DNA of 64,000 bases from Ananas comosus (lineage: Eukaryota > Streptophyta > Magnoliopsida > Poales > Bromeliaceae): the NCBI RefSeq assembly GCF_001540865.1, contig NC_033623.1, forward strand, positions 3,835,171 to 3,899,170. The letters are read 5' to 3'. The translations under genes were made by a program, and so were the position numbers. Below the pieces are notes generated by a model. It ran no database searches, was not told the DNA's origin, and was given only the letters and a program-made list of their open reading frames with translations. How positions within the stretch are numbered: the first letter of the stretch is position 1; every line of letters begins with the position of its first letter. Of the stretch, positions 36,180 to 47,700 are shown piece after piece.

Positions 36180-36184
36180 TTTTC

Positions 36185-36524
36185 TTTCCTTGATAAATGC
36201 ACGAACTTTGCTTCTCCAAAACTATAAAGTAACTCTATTGTTTTCTTTAAATAATTTTGCAAATTTTGGTTTTCACATCGATATTCCCTATTTACTTGTT
36301 TAATCACTAATTATGAATCCTCGATAACTCTAAGTGAACGTGCTTTTAATTCTCGTAAGATTTCAAGGCCGATTATTAAGGCCTTATATTCGGCTTAATT
36401 ATTAGAACAGCCGAAATCCAATTCGAAAGCAAATTGATAAGTGTAGCTTTCAGGAGACCGTATAACTATTCCGGCCCCTGCTGATTCGGTTGTTTTTGAT
36501 CCATCAAAATAGAGTGTCCAAGGT
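36185..36524 (-). pseudogene. Second (archaeal-type) RNase H of the Tat element
   Basis: The minus strand reads PWTLYFDGSKTTESAGAGIV from 36524, then FAFELDFGCSNN-stop-AEYKALIIGLEILRELKA, LVIKQVNREY and YSFGEAKFVHLSRKEN, continuing after solo LTR 3 as EQANDLAKSAS. The DGS, AEY and late D positions are the catalytic spots of this RNase H type. Two stops are visible. A second RNase H after the normal one is known for Tat elements. Confidence 0.75.
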
Positions 36525-36825
36525 TGTTATCTCATGTCTGCTTTTTGTGAAAAAAGACCAATTGAAGGGAAGGGTTTCTTCAAATAGCAAGGAGCTGAGC
36601 CAACTATTCAATCAAACGATATTGAGCATGATCAACTAGGACGGAAATAAGGTATTGGGTCGAACTCTCTTTAGTGTCAAGGTAATAGCTACTAACTCAC
36701 CACCTCCCTAGGTTAAGCTGGTACTCATTGTTGCACCAGGAGCTGTTACACTAGGTGCTAAAGTATGGGTATTTTGTATCCATTGAGCAAAGATGGGTTA
36801 AATGGAAAATTTTGGTGCTATGATA

Positions 36826-36932
36826 GTACTAGCTAAGTTCATGGGCTGGAGATAAGCGGACTCGAACCGCTGACATCCGCCACAGGGTAAACCACTGCCT
36901 CTCAAGCCTCTCCGACTAATTCTACCATAGCT
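36826..36932 (-). pseudogene. Plastid rRNA-operon spacer fragment
   Basis: The minus strand contains GGTTTACCCTGTGGCGGATG followed by a TCAGCGGTTCGAGTCCGC segment, which I recognise from the plastid spacer before rrn23. It resembles a tRNA T-arm but is not a tRNA gene. Confidence 0.6.
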
Positions 36933-36947
36933 TGGAGGATTGGAAAC

Positions 36948-37069
36948 ATGACTATTGCTTTCCAAATAGCTATTTTTGTATTAATTGTGACTTCATCAGT
37001 CTTACTGATTAGTGTACCCGTTATATTTGCTTCTTCTGATGGTTGGTCAAGTAACAAGAATGTTGTATT
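36948..37069 (+). pseudogene. psbZ: psbZ fragment (plastid photosystem II subunit), 3' end missing
   Basis: ATG at 36948 opens [20 protein letters not shown], then [21 protein letters not shown], a clear match to the N-terminal two thirds of PsbZ (about 62 residues when whole). After codon 40 it meets other sequence. In the nucleus it has no plastid promoter and is a pseudogene. Confidence 0.85.
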
Positions 37070-37168
37070 TTGATCTATTTGATTTATTTCAGATACCCTA
37101 CTATATCATAGTTCCATCTACTCCTATTTATAATACTTCGGGAGCTAATGAAACTATTTTAGTAAAAT

Positions 37169-37430
37169 TCAACTGTCCCGTTTTTCTTCCAGAGAATCTC
37201 CTAATTGTTCCAGAGCAACTAGAAAGAGATTCTTTAACCAGAAAGAATTCAGTTCAGATGTAGGATACCTATCCAGAAGTTTTCGCAACTCAATCATGTA
37301 TGATGGAATCATCAAAGATTTGATCTTTTCTAACTCTGTCTGTAACTCACTAGAGGCTCGGGAAACGAAGAGAAGATGTATACGAACAAGATATCTAGCA
37401 ACAAGAAGAAGAAATAGTAATCTTTGATGT
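37169..37430 (-). pseudogene. ycf2: ycf2 fragment (plastid)
   Basis: The minus strand reads [20 protein letters not shown], then [20 protein letters not shown] and [20 protein letters not shown], which I recognise as an internal part of the very large plastid Ycf2 protein. Both ends stop abruptly at joins. Confidence 0.85.
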
Positions 37431-38574
37431 ATAGGAAAAAAAAATATTATTATTTTGATACAAGACGACACAAGAAAATTTCTTTTTCTTGTGTCGTCTT
37501 GTGTCGAATAGAAGATTAGGAAGACTAGTAATCCTTTCTAAAAGTATTTGTTCCTTTCATTTTTCCCATCCTTGCCTTGTATTTTCTTCTTTTGTATCTG
37601 TTCGTATGCCTATTGTTTATTACTAAAATGGAATACAAGTAATGTATTCCAAGCGCCCTGCAAAACAAAAAGAGTACAAACAAAGCAAGCAAAAGGATTT
37701 ACAGAATTTTAGGTCTATAAGAACTTTGAAGTCCTAGTCTTTCAATCAAAGAAAAAATTACTTTAGTACTTGGATATCTAGACCATTCTATTCTGGTAGT
37801 TAGACCGTGGAATTTATTTGTTTTGGTATTTGCGGAATATGAGTGTGTGACTTGTTATAATTGATCCTATTGATAATACATAGAATGGACCTGTTAACTC
37901 TATCAAGATGATTCTACCTCGTCAGAATAATTAAACGTTTCCCTTCAATTGGTTAGAATAATTAGCGGAATTAATCAAATAATTCAATTGATACATTCGA
38001 ATAATTAAACGTTTCACAAGTACTGAACTAGATTTTTTGTCATAACCAATAATTTCCACGGGTTCGTAATAAATCGAATCATTTAAACCATGATCATGAG
38101 CAAACACGTAAATATACTGCTAAAAAAGAAGCGGATATAGAAAGTGTTGTTGTCGAGATCTATCTTTTTCTAAATATCCTTGTAATTCTTCCATTTACAT
38201 TTCTACTTGAGCCAGCGGCAGGAGGTTTTTCTTAGTTTAGCAAATGATACATACATAGGGCAATATGGTCAGAACAGGGTATTATGTATTGTATTATGTA
38301 TATACTATAGTAAGAAAAAAATATATACCCCGGAAACAAAACAGGGAGTCCAATCAACAGATCTTTTTACCTTCCTTTTCTATCCAATTGGTTTATTCCC
38401 TTTTTTTCATTCTAATTATTGATATGCGAAGAAATGAAGAAATAGAATTCCACATGACGTAATTAAAATTTCGCCTCTCCCTTTCAATCTTTATTAGGAT
38501 AGTAAGGAAAGAGAAAGAAAAAGTGTATTGAACCTCATAAAAAATACTGTAAATCCAAGATCGAAGTAATAGTT

Positions 38575-38715
38575 GATCAAGCTTGACGGATTCACCCTCT
38601 GAAACAAGTAAGTTCTGGCCCTGGAGATATAATATCAACCACTTGACGTCCATCCGATGCATCAACTATGGTTATTTCATATTCTCCATTTTCTTTTTGT
38701 ACTATTTTGCAGTGA
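38575..38715 (-). pseudogene. petA: petA fragment (plastid cytochrome f)
   Basis: The minus strand reads [20 protein letters not shown], then IISPGPEL and, after a small insertion that shifts frame, [12 protein letters not shown]. This is the part of cytochrome f before its C-terminal membrane anchor; the anchor is missing. Confidence 0.85.
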
Positions 38716-38732
38716 ATATTCTTGTACTACCC

Positions 38733-38789
38733 CTTGTTGGTCCCGAGGGACGGAGGAGGCTAGGTTAGCCGAAAGATGGTTATCTTACT
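38733..38789 (+). pseudogene. rrn23: rrn23 fragment (plastid 23S rRNA)
   Basis: GGGACGGAGGAGGCTAGGTT, followed by AGCCGAAAGATGGTTATC, is a conserved 23S rRNA segment in its plastid form. Only about 55 bases remain. Confidence 0.7.
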
Positions 38790-40402
38790 GTTGTCAAGTA
38801 AGGAATAAAAAATCTTGTTTACAATGATCAAACAAATTAGGAAGGAATTGATATAGGTTCCTCAACCTCGACACATAGATGATGAGCCAAGAAATCAGCT
38901 GTTGCTTGCCCTTTGACTGCTTTTGCCAGGACATAATTAAGAGAAAATTCATACAATGCTAATATCCATCGTCCCATCCGTCCTCTTAATACAGGTTTGG
39001 ATAATATATACTTTACCAGGTCAGTCTTATAGACAACTAATACTTCTACTGGTAAAATATAGTATCTCAACTTAGTACATGCATAATATAATGCTAGGCA
39101 CATCTTTTCTATTGCCGAATAACATTTTTCGGCATCAAGCAAGCGCCGACTGAGATAATAAATAGCCTGTTCTTCTTTCTCACTATTTTCCTGAGCTAAT
39201 AATCATCCTAAATTCTCTTCTGCAGCCGATATGTATAACTTTATTGGCCGACAAAGCATGAGGACTGGAGAACTTGCTTAAATATCTTTTTATGTTTTCA
39301 AATGCTTCTTGTTGTTCCTCTGTCCAAATGAATTCCTCTTGATTCTTCAACCGAAACAATAGAGTGAATACTCCTATTCTACCGACTAGGTTTGATATGA
39401 AATGTCGTAGATAATTAATTTTTTCTAGCAGACTCTGTAACTCTCTTTTATTTCTTGGCAGCGGTAATTCCATAATGACTTTTGCCTTATTTTTATCTTT
39501 CTCAATTCCTTTTTTGTGTACTAGGAACCCGAGGAAATTTTCCACTGATACTCCGAAAGCACACTTCAAAGGATTCAATTTTAAATTATATTTTCTCATT
39601 CGTTCAAAGACAAGTTCTAAATCTGCTTAATGATCAGCTTGTGATGTGGATTTTACAACAATGTCATCGATGTAAACTTCCAACATTTTGCTGATCAAAT
39701 CGTGAAAAATAAAATTCATCGCCCTTAGATAAGTAGCTCCAGCAATTTTTAGACCGAACGGCATTACAACCCATTTGAATGTCCCAATAGACCCTGAGAA
39801 TCTGAAAGTCGTTTTAGCTATGTCTTCTTCGGCAATAAAAAATTTGGTTATAACCCGCATGTCCGTCCATAAAGGACGGGATTTCGTGCCCGGCCGTCGA
39901 GTCTACTAGCATATCGGCTATGGGCATCGGATATTCATCTTTAGGTGTGGTCAAATTTAAATTTCTAAAATCAACGCAAACTCTAAGTTTGCCATTCTTT
40001 TTTCGCACTGGAACTATATTAGAAATCCAATCAACATAGCGAACCGCTCTAATAAATTCGACCTTCAAAATATTTGCTATTTCATTCTTAATTTAAAGTA
40101 TAATACTTGGCTTAAATTTACGAATCCGCTGCTTAAGGCCTAAATCCCTTTTTAATAGGGAGCCTATGTTCTACAATTTCTTAGCTCAATCCTGGCATCT
40201 CCTCGTAATTCTAGGCAAAGCAATTTTTGTATTTCTTCAATAATTTCGTTAGCTTCTTCTGTTGCTGAGTCGAAAGCCTTGTGCTAATGTTTGTTGGCCG
40301 TTTGTCTTTGTCCGACCCTAAATTTATTTCTGTTAAGGGATCTTGGGTCTCCAGCTTTTTCTCGACGATTTTGATCGGCAACTCTTCCATAGACTCTCTC
40401 AT
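38790..40402 (-). pseudogene. Tat element reverse transcriptase and first RNase H
   Basis: Minus-strand pieces in order: DPLTEINLGSDKDKRPTNIS with LTKLLKKYKNCFA (pre-RT), VRKKNGKLRVCVDFRNLNLT, the FKWVVMPFGLK block, VYIDDIVVKS (catalytic YIDD), KCAFGVSVENFLGFLVHKKG, the INYLRHFISN connection, and RNase H signs (AIEKMCLALYYACTKLRYY, SLNYVLAKAVKGQATADFLA). Several frameshifts and stops separate the pieces. It copies element RNA into DNA when intact; this copy cannot. Confidence 0.85.
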
Positions 40403-40681
40403 GATTTTATGGATTTTTTAGCCGTTTTCACCAGGTTCGGCTGTGTCTTTCATTCTTTGAGCCGTGCCATTTTTGTTCAAGCCGGCTGTAGTACTTGAGA
40501 TTTCATTGAATGCCCTTTCATTGGCCCGTATAACCGATTTGCTGGGTGAGCTTTCCTAAGCCAACTTCGCCAATTCTGTCGGATCGTTGGCGCTAACCAT
40601 TAATCCCAAAAGCTCGAGCTGTTAGAAATACGCAACCAATTCATTTAAAGCGTCCAGATACAGCGCCCACGGGTCTCGATT

Positions 40682-40778
40682 ATGACTCGGCCCAGCCAGC
40701 CTCACGCCACTTCGACCATGACTTGGCCCACCCAACCTCACGCCATTTCGAACATGACTCGGCCCAACATGGCCTCCC
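40682..40778. repeat. 36-bp tandem repeat, about 2.7 units
   Basis: Units starting ATGACTCGGCCCA or ATGACTTGGCCCA lie at 40682, 40718 and 40754, the last incomplete. They lie between the truncated Tat element and a chromovirus RT scrap. Confidence 0.8.
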
Positions 40779-40784
40779 ACCAAA

Positions 40785-40984
40785 GAGCAAGATGCTTGCC
40801 CATTTCCGGCGGAGTTACCGGGATTGTCACTAGACCAGGAGATCGAGTTCGTTATTGATTTGATTCCCGGGGCGGCCCCAATTTCGAAAGTTCCGTATAG
40901 AATGGCACCGGTGGAGCTAGCAAAGTTGAAAGCTCAATTGCAAGACTTGCTCGATAAAGCCTTTGTGAGGCCGAGCGTGTCACA
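40785..40984 (+). pseudogene. Chromovirus (Del/Tekay-like) RT N-terminal fragment
   Basis: The plus strand reads [20 protein letters not shown], then [18 protein letters not shown] and the [21 protein letters not shown] block, typical of the entry into the chromovirus reverse transcriptase. It is 67 codons and open, but starts and ends abruptly. It is of a different lineage and strand from the Tat element next to it. Confidence 0.85.
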
Positions 40985-42607
40985 TAAATATATTCCATAA
41001 ATATATATTCCATAAATATATTCCATAAATATATGGTTCAAAAGAAAATTAGCAGCATTCAAAATATTAATGATCATAATAATAATTGATCATTACGAGA
41101 GCTTTAAATCAAGGAGTATTATTTCTACTTGATTTAAGCTACTGTTACCACAATTGAATAGGCCAAGAAAAACTTTCTAATAAAATTTCAAATTACAAAA
41201 GATACTAAATATGACAATAAATTGAGAATCATGCAATAGTACTATCTTATATGTTGAAATTTTNGACAATAAATTGAGAATCAATAGTACTATCTTATAT
41301 GTTGAAATTTTAAATTACAAATTAACACTAAATAATACATTACAAATTAAATATCAGTGCAGCTACTTTATATGATGAAAATTTTAAATCACAAAACAAT
41401 ACCAAATATAACAAAGGCTTGGTCTTGCCCGTAAAATTAAGCATATTTTAGTAGAGATCCAGAGAACGTTCTCTAGTACCGAGGAGTTGGCAGGGACGAA
41501 GGCGAAGGGCTGAATCTCGAAACAAATTGATGACGGGCATCTCTTGTATTTGTATTTCTCTAGCTTTACTTTATTTTTTTTTTTTTTTTTACTTGTGGAT
41601 GGATTTATTGATTTGATTTTTTTTTTTGTATTTTTATTTTAAAAACCTAATTTACCTCCCCTTTAGATTGTCATTTGGATCCTCATTCGCTTCAAAGAGT
41701 TAATTTTATAAACTGGATCACGATCGAACCGATTAATCCAGTCAGTTTGACCCAAAATTTTAAACTTTGTTAGCCCTGCAGCCCAAATGTGGGTTGCTAT
41801 TCTACAACTCCATCATCCAAAGGGTAACTTTCCTCTAGCTAGCTACTAACCTGATCATAATTTTTTTTTTTTTTAAAGAAAAAGGGAAGAAATTAAATAA
41901 TGATTACAGACCTTTAGATGAGGTTGCAATGCTCTTTCGATCGGTTGTGAACACAAGACCTAATTTCATATCTCCGACAGTTTCTGACGGCGTCTTCTTT
42001 AGTTTTTCTCATATACAGTCCCATGAACAAAGTACTAGATCGAGCGCACCGCATAATGCTAAAGAGCATCTACGATTCTAAACCTTAATTTTGGATCTAA
42101 CTCAGAAACCGAGTGCAAACCCAATCACATGGGGCTTGAGACAAAGGCGCTTCTGATCTCATCAGCTGGGGCAAGCTAATAGATACAGAAAAAGCCAAGC
42201 TGTTGTTCGTGTCGGGAGGGTGCATATATGGGGTGGGGTTGTGACTTGACCAATTATATATGTATGATCACTGCTTCTATATATATATGTATATAATTAA
42301 TAAGATTAGCTGTCATTCCTATATATCAAGCATCTACATGGGAAAATTTGCTGCAGTTATTTGTATGGTGGTTGCGATAGTTAATAATAATGTGAAACAG
42401 CAAAAATAAAATAAAATAAAATAAAATAAAATAAAAGGTCTGTAAACCAAAATCCCTGATGACTCGCAGAAACTAATGTAATTTAATAAGGTTATCCTAG
42501 CTAGTTCAACCAGCTTCGTAGTGAAGTCCAATCACTTTGGTTCAACTAATTTATGAAAAATTGGTTTTAACCGTGGAACTGAGCTCAGTTATTAAGAGAA
42601 AACAGTG

Positions 42608-42640
<33 letters not shown>

Positions 42641-43054
42641 CCTAAGAAGCAGCTGTATGTGCACTTTGGCATATTTGTAATTATCTGTCACTCGAAGTTT
42701 AAAAAGGTTAAATTAATTTATTAACTAGATAATTCATGCATTGCAAACAACCACCTGATTTGAGCTTTTTGTCCATATGGCTCTTATAATTTTTTTTTTC
42801 TTTTCTTTTTTTCGTGACATGCAAGTGCTTAATTAATACCTGGAGCTTCGTTGTTGTTTTGTAATTAATAAGCCGTTTAATTAATTCCTTCTTTTCTTTC
42901 TAGTTTGTGCAATTAGAGATCGTTTCAATATTTTCTGTTATTAATAACTTTGCTATTTTCTTCTACTATTTTTGACGATTGAGCGTGTGGCTACCCCCAA
43001 GGTAAAAACCAGTAGACTAAGCAATGGTTCCTCAAAGAAAATTGATATTAACAG
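40985..43054. other. AT-rich intergenic DNA, no gene seen
   Basis: It holds short TTCCATAAATATA repeats (40990-41030), a local duplication on both sides of a single N at 41264, T runs (41570-41640), an (AAAAT)n run (42404-42437) and a 30-base A run (42609-42638). I recognise no gene. Confidence 0.6.
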
Positions 43055-43187
43055 CACCACCAAAGGACTTGGTGGTTGGTACCCGAGACCCAAGTTCGAA
43101 TCCTAGTTGATTCACATTTCCAGCTAAGTTTATTTCTAAATGAAATAAACGAAACGGGTAGCGTGCTATCTATCTCTCAAATAAAAC
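43055..43187 (+). repeat. tRNA-derived SINE, plus strand
   Basis: Same family as 1637-1790: GTTGGTACCCGAGA, B-box-like AGTTCGAATCC, and the closing GGGTAGCGTGCTATC block. The A tail is short and broken. Confidence 0.7.
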
Positions 43188-43692
43188 AGCACCATTTTTT
43201 TTATAAGAGCAGAGCAACTTCTATTGTATTATCCGTCTTGCGTGAACATAAAAGTTTTTTTTAGAGAAAAATAGCCTATTGATTTTATTTTTCTTTTTTA
43301 GAAACAATAACTAAAAGTGTGGAGAATTTAGATTTCCAATTCGGAATCTCCGATATCAACCATCGAATCACTAGCCACTTGCACCACAAACTATCAATAA
43401 TAAAAAAAAATAAAACGATCGAGCAGTAAGTTATCTTTCTCTCAAAATAAATAAAATTTTGATCTGTTAACAATAAAACATGACCAGTAAGTAAAGTTTC
43501 AGCTATTTTAAAACTCAAAATCACACTTTTTTTATACCCACGTCACTCATGTCCCAACCAATCAAATTTCTTCTTTTCAAAAAAAAAGTGTGATAAAAAT
43601 ATTTTTCTAAAAATTATGATGGAATATGTGAACGCTAGTGGCTAAATATAATTAATTGGTTGAAGATATCAAGTTATTTCTCATAGACTTTT

Positions 43693-44265
43693 TGTTGGTG
43701 TAAATATTAAAAAAATAGAGGTTAGCAACAAAATAATTTAAAAAATATCAACGAGTCGATCAAGCCGAGGCACGGATATCTCGCTCTCTTTAAGGAGATT
43801 CAAGTCCTCTGCGGTTAGCAAAGCCTTTAAACTGATGCAGCAGAGCACTGACTTGTCCCCTTCAGGATACAACGGCTCAACCCTCGTCGTGTGGCTTCAC
43901 CAACTCTGCACAAGTAGATGAGCCCAAAACTCCACCAAAAGAAACACCTTTCTTTAACCTTCTCTTTCTCAAGTAGAATAGAAATAGTTTTGTTGTCTTT
44001 GTTTTTGTTGTGTTAAAATGAAAAGAGAAGCCTCTTTATATAGGTTTCAAAAGTATAGGTTACAAAAGTATTAAATAGCTAAAAGATTTCACAATTTGGT
44101 GTGAGTATGCATAGGTTTCACGATGAATGCGAGATGTAACTTGCACCTCATTACGAATGTGAGGTTATCACAATTCGCATTGAATGCAAGTTAAGTGAAT
44201 GCATCAATCTTCATGCAAGGGCTATAAAACTTAAAATTCACATTTAATAATAAAATGTAACAACA
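43693..44265 (-). repeat. 3' LTR of copia element 2
   Basis: A 573-bp match to 48791-49363, with the TATA segment at about 44034-44045. The adjoining 44266-44276 is the polypurine tract on the minus strand (AGTGGGGGAA). Confidence 0.93.
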
Positions 44266-44796
44266 TTCCCCCACTCATTTTATTATTAAAATTATATGAG
44301 AGTTTGAAGGCCAAAGAGGGACCGTTATACATAATGAAGGTGTGCTCTGCATTGAACCTTCACTTAGTGAAACAGTAATCTCTACTCCAGAGCCAGAGTG
44401 GTCTCAGACTTGAACTTTGGCTGCTTAGGAGAAATACAAAGTTACTACTCACATATAACAATCCAGGTGTTGACATGAGCTTTAATAGCCAGCACGTTAC
44501 GGCCCTGTGCTGATCCTGGTTTTCATGAGCATATTTGAGAATAAGCCCATTCTCATAGGAAGCGGCCCCACTTCCATGCTCACATAGGTGAAATCCGTCA
44601 AGGGTGCTCCTGTAATTCTGACACCCTGCTCATAAGAGCCACAGATTTCATTAAGAGCAAAAGCTCAACCCTCTTTTCATTACAGGATGAATGCACCCAC
44701 ACCATAGGGATAGGTAAAAATGCGATCATATAGATCTATATATTGTGCATTCTTTACGACCACCATATGATTCGTTTTTCCCATTGAACCCAATTT

Positions 44797-47700
44797 TCAG
44801 GATCTCTGATCATCGGGTTGGGTATCCTCATACGTGGTTCTTGATGTTATGGGCTTCAACCCTATCCCCCTCGATGTGTTCCAGATCCTTTCTCTTCCCA
44901 AGGCCTTGGTTAATGGATCTGCCAGATTATCAGTAGATTTAATATAATCAACACTGATAATACCATTGTTCATATATGATCTCACAGTACTGTGTTTTCT
45001 TCTCACGGATCTGGATTTACCGTTATAATAACGGTTTCTTACTCTACCAATAGCAGCAGTGCTATCACAGTGTATTAACACAGATGGAACTGGTTTTTCC
45101 ACAAATGGAATCTCAGACAATAAGTCTCTCAACCAACTAGCTTCCTCGCTAGCTGAAGCTAAGGCAATAAGCTCGGCTTCCATAGTTGAGTTAGCAATGA
45201 TAGTTTGCTTTTTAGATTTCCAACATATAGCACCACCTGCTAAAGTAAAAATATAACCAGTGGTAGAGAGAGAATCACCTGATAGGGTATTCCAGTCAGC
45301 ATCACTGTAACCCTCAATCACAGCAGGATACTTCCCATAAAACAAGCCATAAGTTTTGGTACCAACGAGATATCTCATCACACGTTCCATGGCATGCCAA
45401 TGCTCTGTACCCGGCTTGCTTGTAAATCTACTAAGTATCCCTACTGCGTATGCAATATCAGGTCTCGTACAATCAGTCGCAAACCGCAAGCTCCCAATCA
45501 TACTAGCATATTCCTTTTGATTCAAAATTTCATTTTCACTTTTAATAGGAAACAAGTGAACACTCGAATCAAAAGGTGTAGTCACATGCTTGCAATTAAG
45601 AAAGTTATACTTTCTTAAAATTTTCTCAACATAATGCGACTGATCAAGAAAGATCCCATCTGGTGTTCTGGTAATTTTCATACCCAAAATATAGTTAGCC
45701 TCACCAAGATCTTTCATTTCAAAATAATGATTTAGCATAATTTTTGTCTCCTCGATAACATTTAAGTTAGAGCCAAAAATTAGCAAATCATCCACATAAA
45801 GGCTAACAATAACATGCAACTTTTCAAAAGTTTTGTAATAGATGCACTTATCACACTCGTTTAATTTAAAGCCATTCTCAATCATGCAAGAATCAAATTT
45901 TTCATGCCACTGTCTAGGTGCCTGCCTTAAGCCATAAAGGGATTTATTTAGCTTGCACACTTTATTTTCTTGTCCAGGCTCAATGAACCCCTCAGGTTGG
46001 TCCATATAAATTTCCTCATCTAGGTCACCATTCAGAAAGGCAGTCTTTACATCCATCTGATGAATTTGTAAGTCATGAATTGCAGCAATAGCAATCAGAA
46101 CTCTGATGGATGTCACTCTAGTAACTGGAGAAAAAGTATCAAAGAAGTCTAGATCTTCTTTTTGTTTATAACCTTTTGCAACAAGTCTAGCTTTATACTT
46201 GTCTGCACTCCCATCCGGTTTCAACTTCTTTCTGAGGACCCATTTACAACCAATTGTTGTACAGCCTCGTGGTAAATCCACTAATTTCCATGTTTTATTA
46301 GAAATTAGGGATTCCATCTCATCAGATACAACCTCTTTCCAAAATATTGAATCATTTGAAGATAAAGCATCTTGTAAAGAAAGTGGATTTTCTTTAATAT
46401 TCATAACAACATAATCAGAGCCAAAATCTTTTTCTATTCTGTTTCGTTTACTTCTTCTTAGTTCAAAAATATTTTCTTCTTGATTTTGCACAAAAGAGTT
46501 TGAAGAACTCGGTTTATTTGAAACACTTTTAAAATCTTGACCCCCACTATTTTTCGACTTGTAAGGAAACTTTTCTTCATGAAAAATAGCATCTTTTGAT
46601 TCAAAAATCACATTATTTTCAATGTCTAAAAATCTATAGGCTATACTGTTCAAAACATATCCAAGAAATACACAAGTGGCAGCTCTAACACCCAATTTGG
46701 GTCTTTTAGGGTCTGGTAACCTCACATATGCTAGACAACCCCACACTTTAAGATATTCCAAATTTGACTTATACCCTTTCCACAATTCAAAGGGTGTCAT
46801 CTTAGACTTCTTATGTGGCACGCGATTCAAGACATAACATGCAGTTAAAATGGCTTCACCCCAAAGATTTAAGGGTACACCAGTGTCAATCATCATAGCA
46901 TTTGTTAGCTCAATAAGTATTCTATTTTTTCTCTCAGCTACTCCATTTAAGGCAGGTGAATATGGAGCAGTAGTCTCATAGATAATTCCTAAAGACTGCA
47001 CAAAAGAGTTGAATACCGTAGATTCATACTCACGACCTCGATCACTTCTAATTCTTTTTATTTTTTTACCGAATTGGTTTTCTACTTCACGGAAGAAATC
47101 TTTAAATTTTTCAAAAGCATCACTTTTATTTTTTAATAAATAAACATAAGTATATTTTGAAGAATCATCAATAAAAGTGATAAAATATCTATTTCCTCCA
47201 CGAGTTAGATTACCTTCAAATTCACAAATATCACTGTGAATTAGCTCAAGTAATTCGGTACTTCTTTCAATTCTCTTATGAGGTCGTTTAGTGATTTTTG
47301 ACATACTACATATTTCACATTTGTCAAAATCACTATTCAGTCTGGGAATTAATCCTAAACTACTCATTAAGCTAATATATCTGTTGTTGATATGACACAA
47401 ACGAGCATGCCAAAAATTCACAGAAGAAAGCATATAAGCAGAAGTAGATGATGCTTTATTCTCAATGCTTAGTTTAAACATTCTGTCGCATGCATAACCT
47501 TTACCTACAAACTTTTCATTCTTTGAAATCACATACTGATCAGACTCAATGGTCTGTTTGAAGCCAGCTTTATTAAGAATGAAACTTGACATCAAGTTCT
47601 TCCTAATCGAGGGTGTATAAAACACATCTTTTAAGATAAGCACCCTTTCAGAAGAAAATTTTAACTCGACCTCGCCACTCCCTAAAACTTCAGAAGTATG

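Larger units (their letters stand above)
36730..38789. other. Mosaic plastid DNA insertion (NUPT)
   Basis: About 2 kb of AT-rich plastid-like sequence separates the two RNase H parts of the Tat element. I recognise an rRNA-operon spacer piece, the start of psbZ, a piece of ycf2, a piece of petA and a piece of rrn23. These come from distant places in a plastid genome (both the inverted repeat and the large single-copy region), so the pieces were joined before or during insertion. The remainder (37070-37165, 37430-38570) looks plastid-like but I cannot assign it. Exact borders are uncertain by tens of bases. Confidence 0.75.
23171..40770 (-). mobile_element. Old Tat-type Ty3/gypsy element, minus strand, heavily interrupted
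   Basis: Right to left the order is pre-RT region and reverse transcriptase (40402-39600), first RNase H (39600-38790), second archaeal-type RNase H (36524-36185, with its last codons at 34130-34080), integrase (about 33990-32830), an oppositely oriented extra gene (32696-24195), polypurine tract and 3' LTR (23792-23171). Two RNase H domains and an antisense gene between pol and the 3' LTR are hallmarks of the plant Tat group. Gag, protease and the 5' LTR are not found: truncated near 40400-40770. Interruptions are solo LTRs at 26915-32459 and 34136-36179 and plastid DNA at about 36730-38789. Many stops make it defunct. Confidence 0.8.

Noticed and set aside
36826..36932. Functional organellar tRNA (GGTTCGAGTCC T-arm)
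   Set aside because: The segment matches plastid rRNA-operon spacer rather than a complete tRNA.
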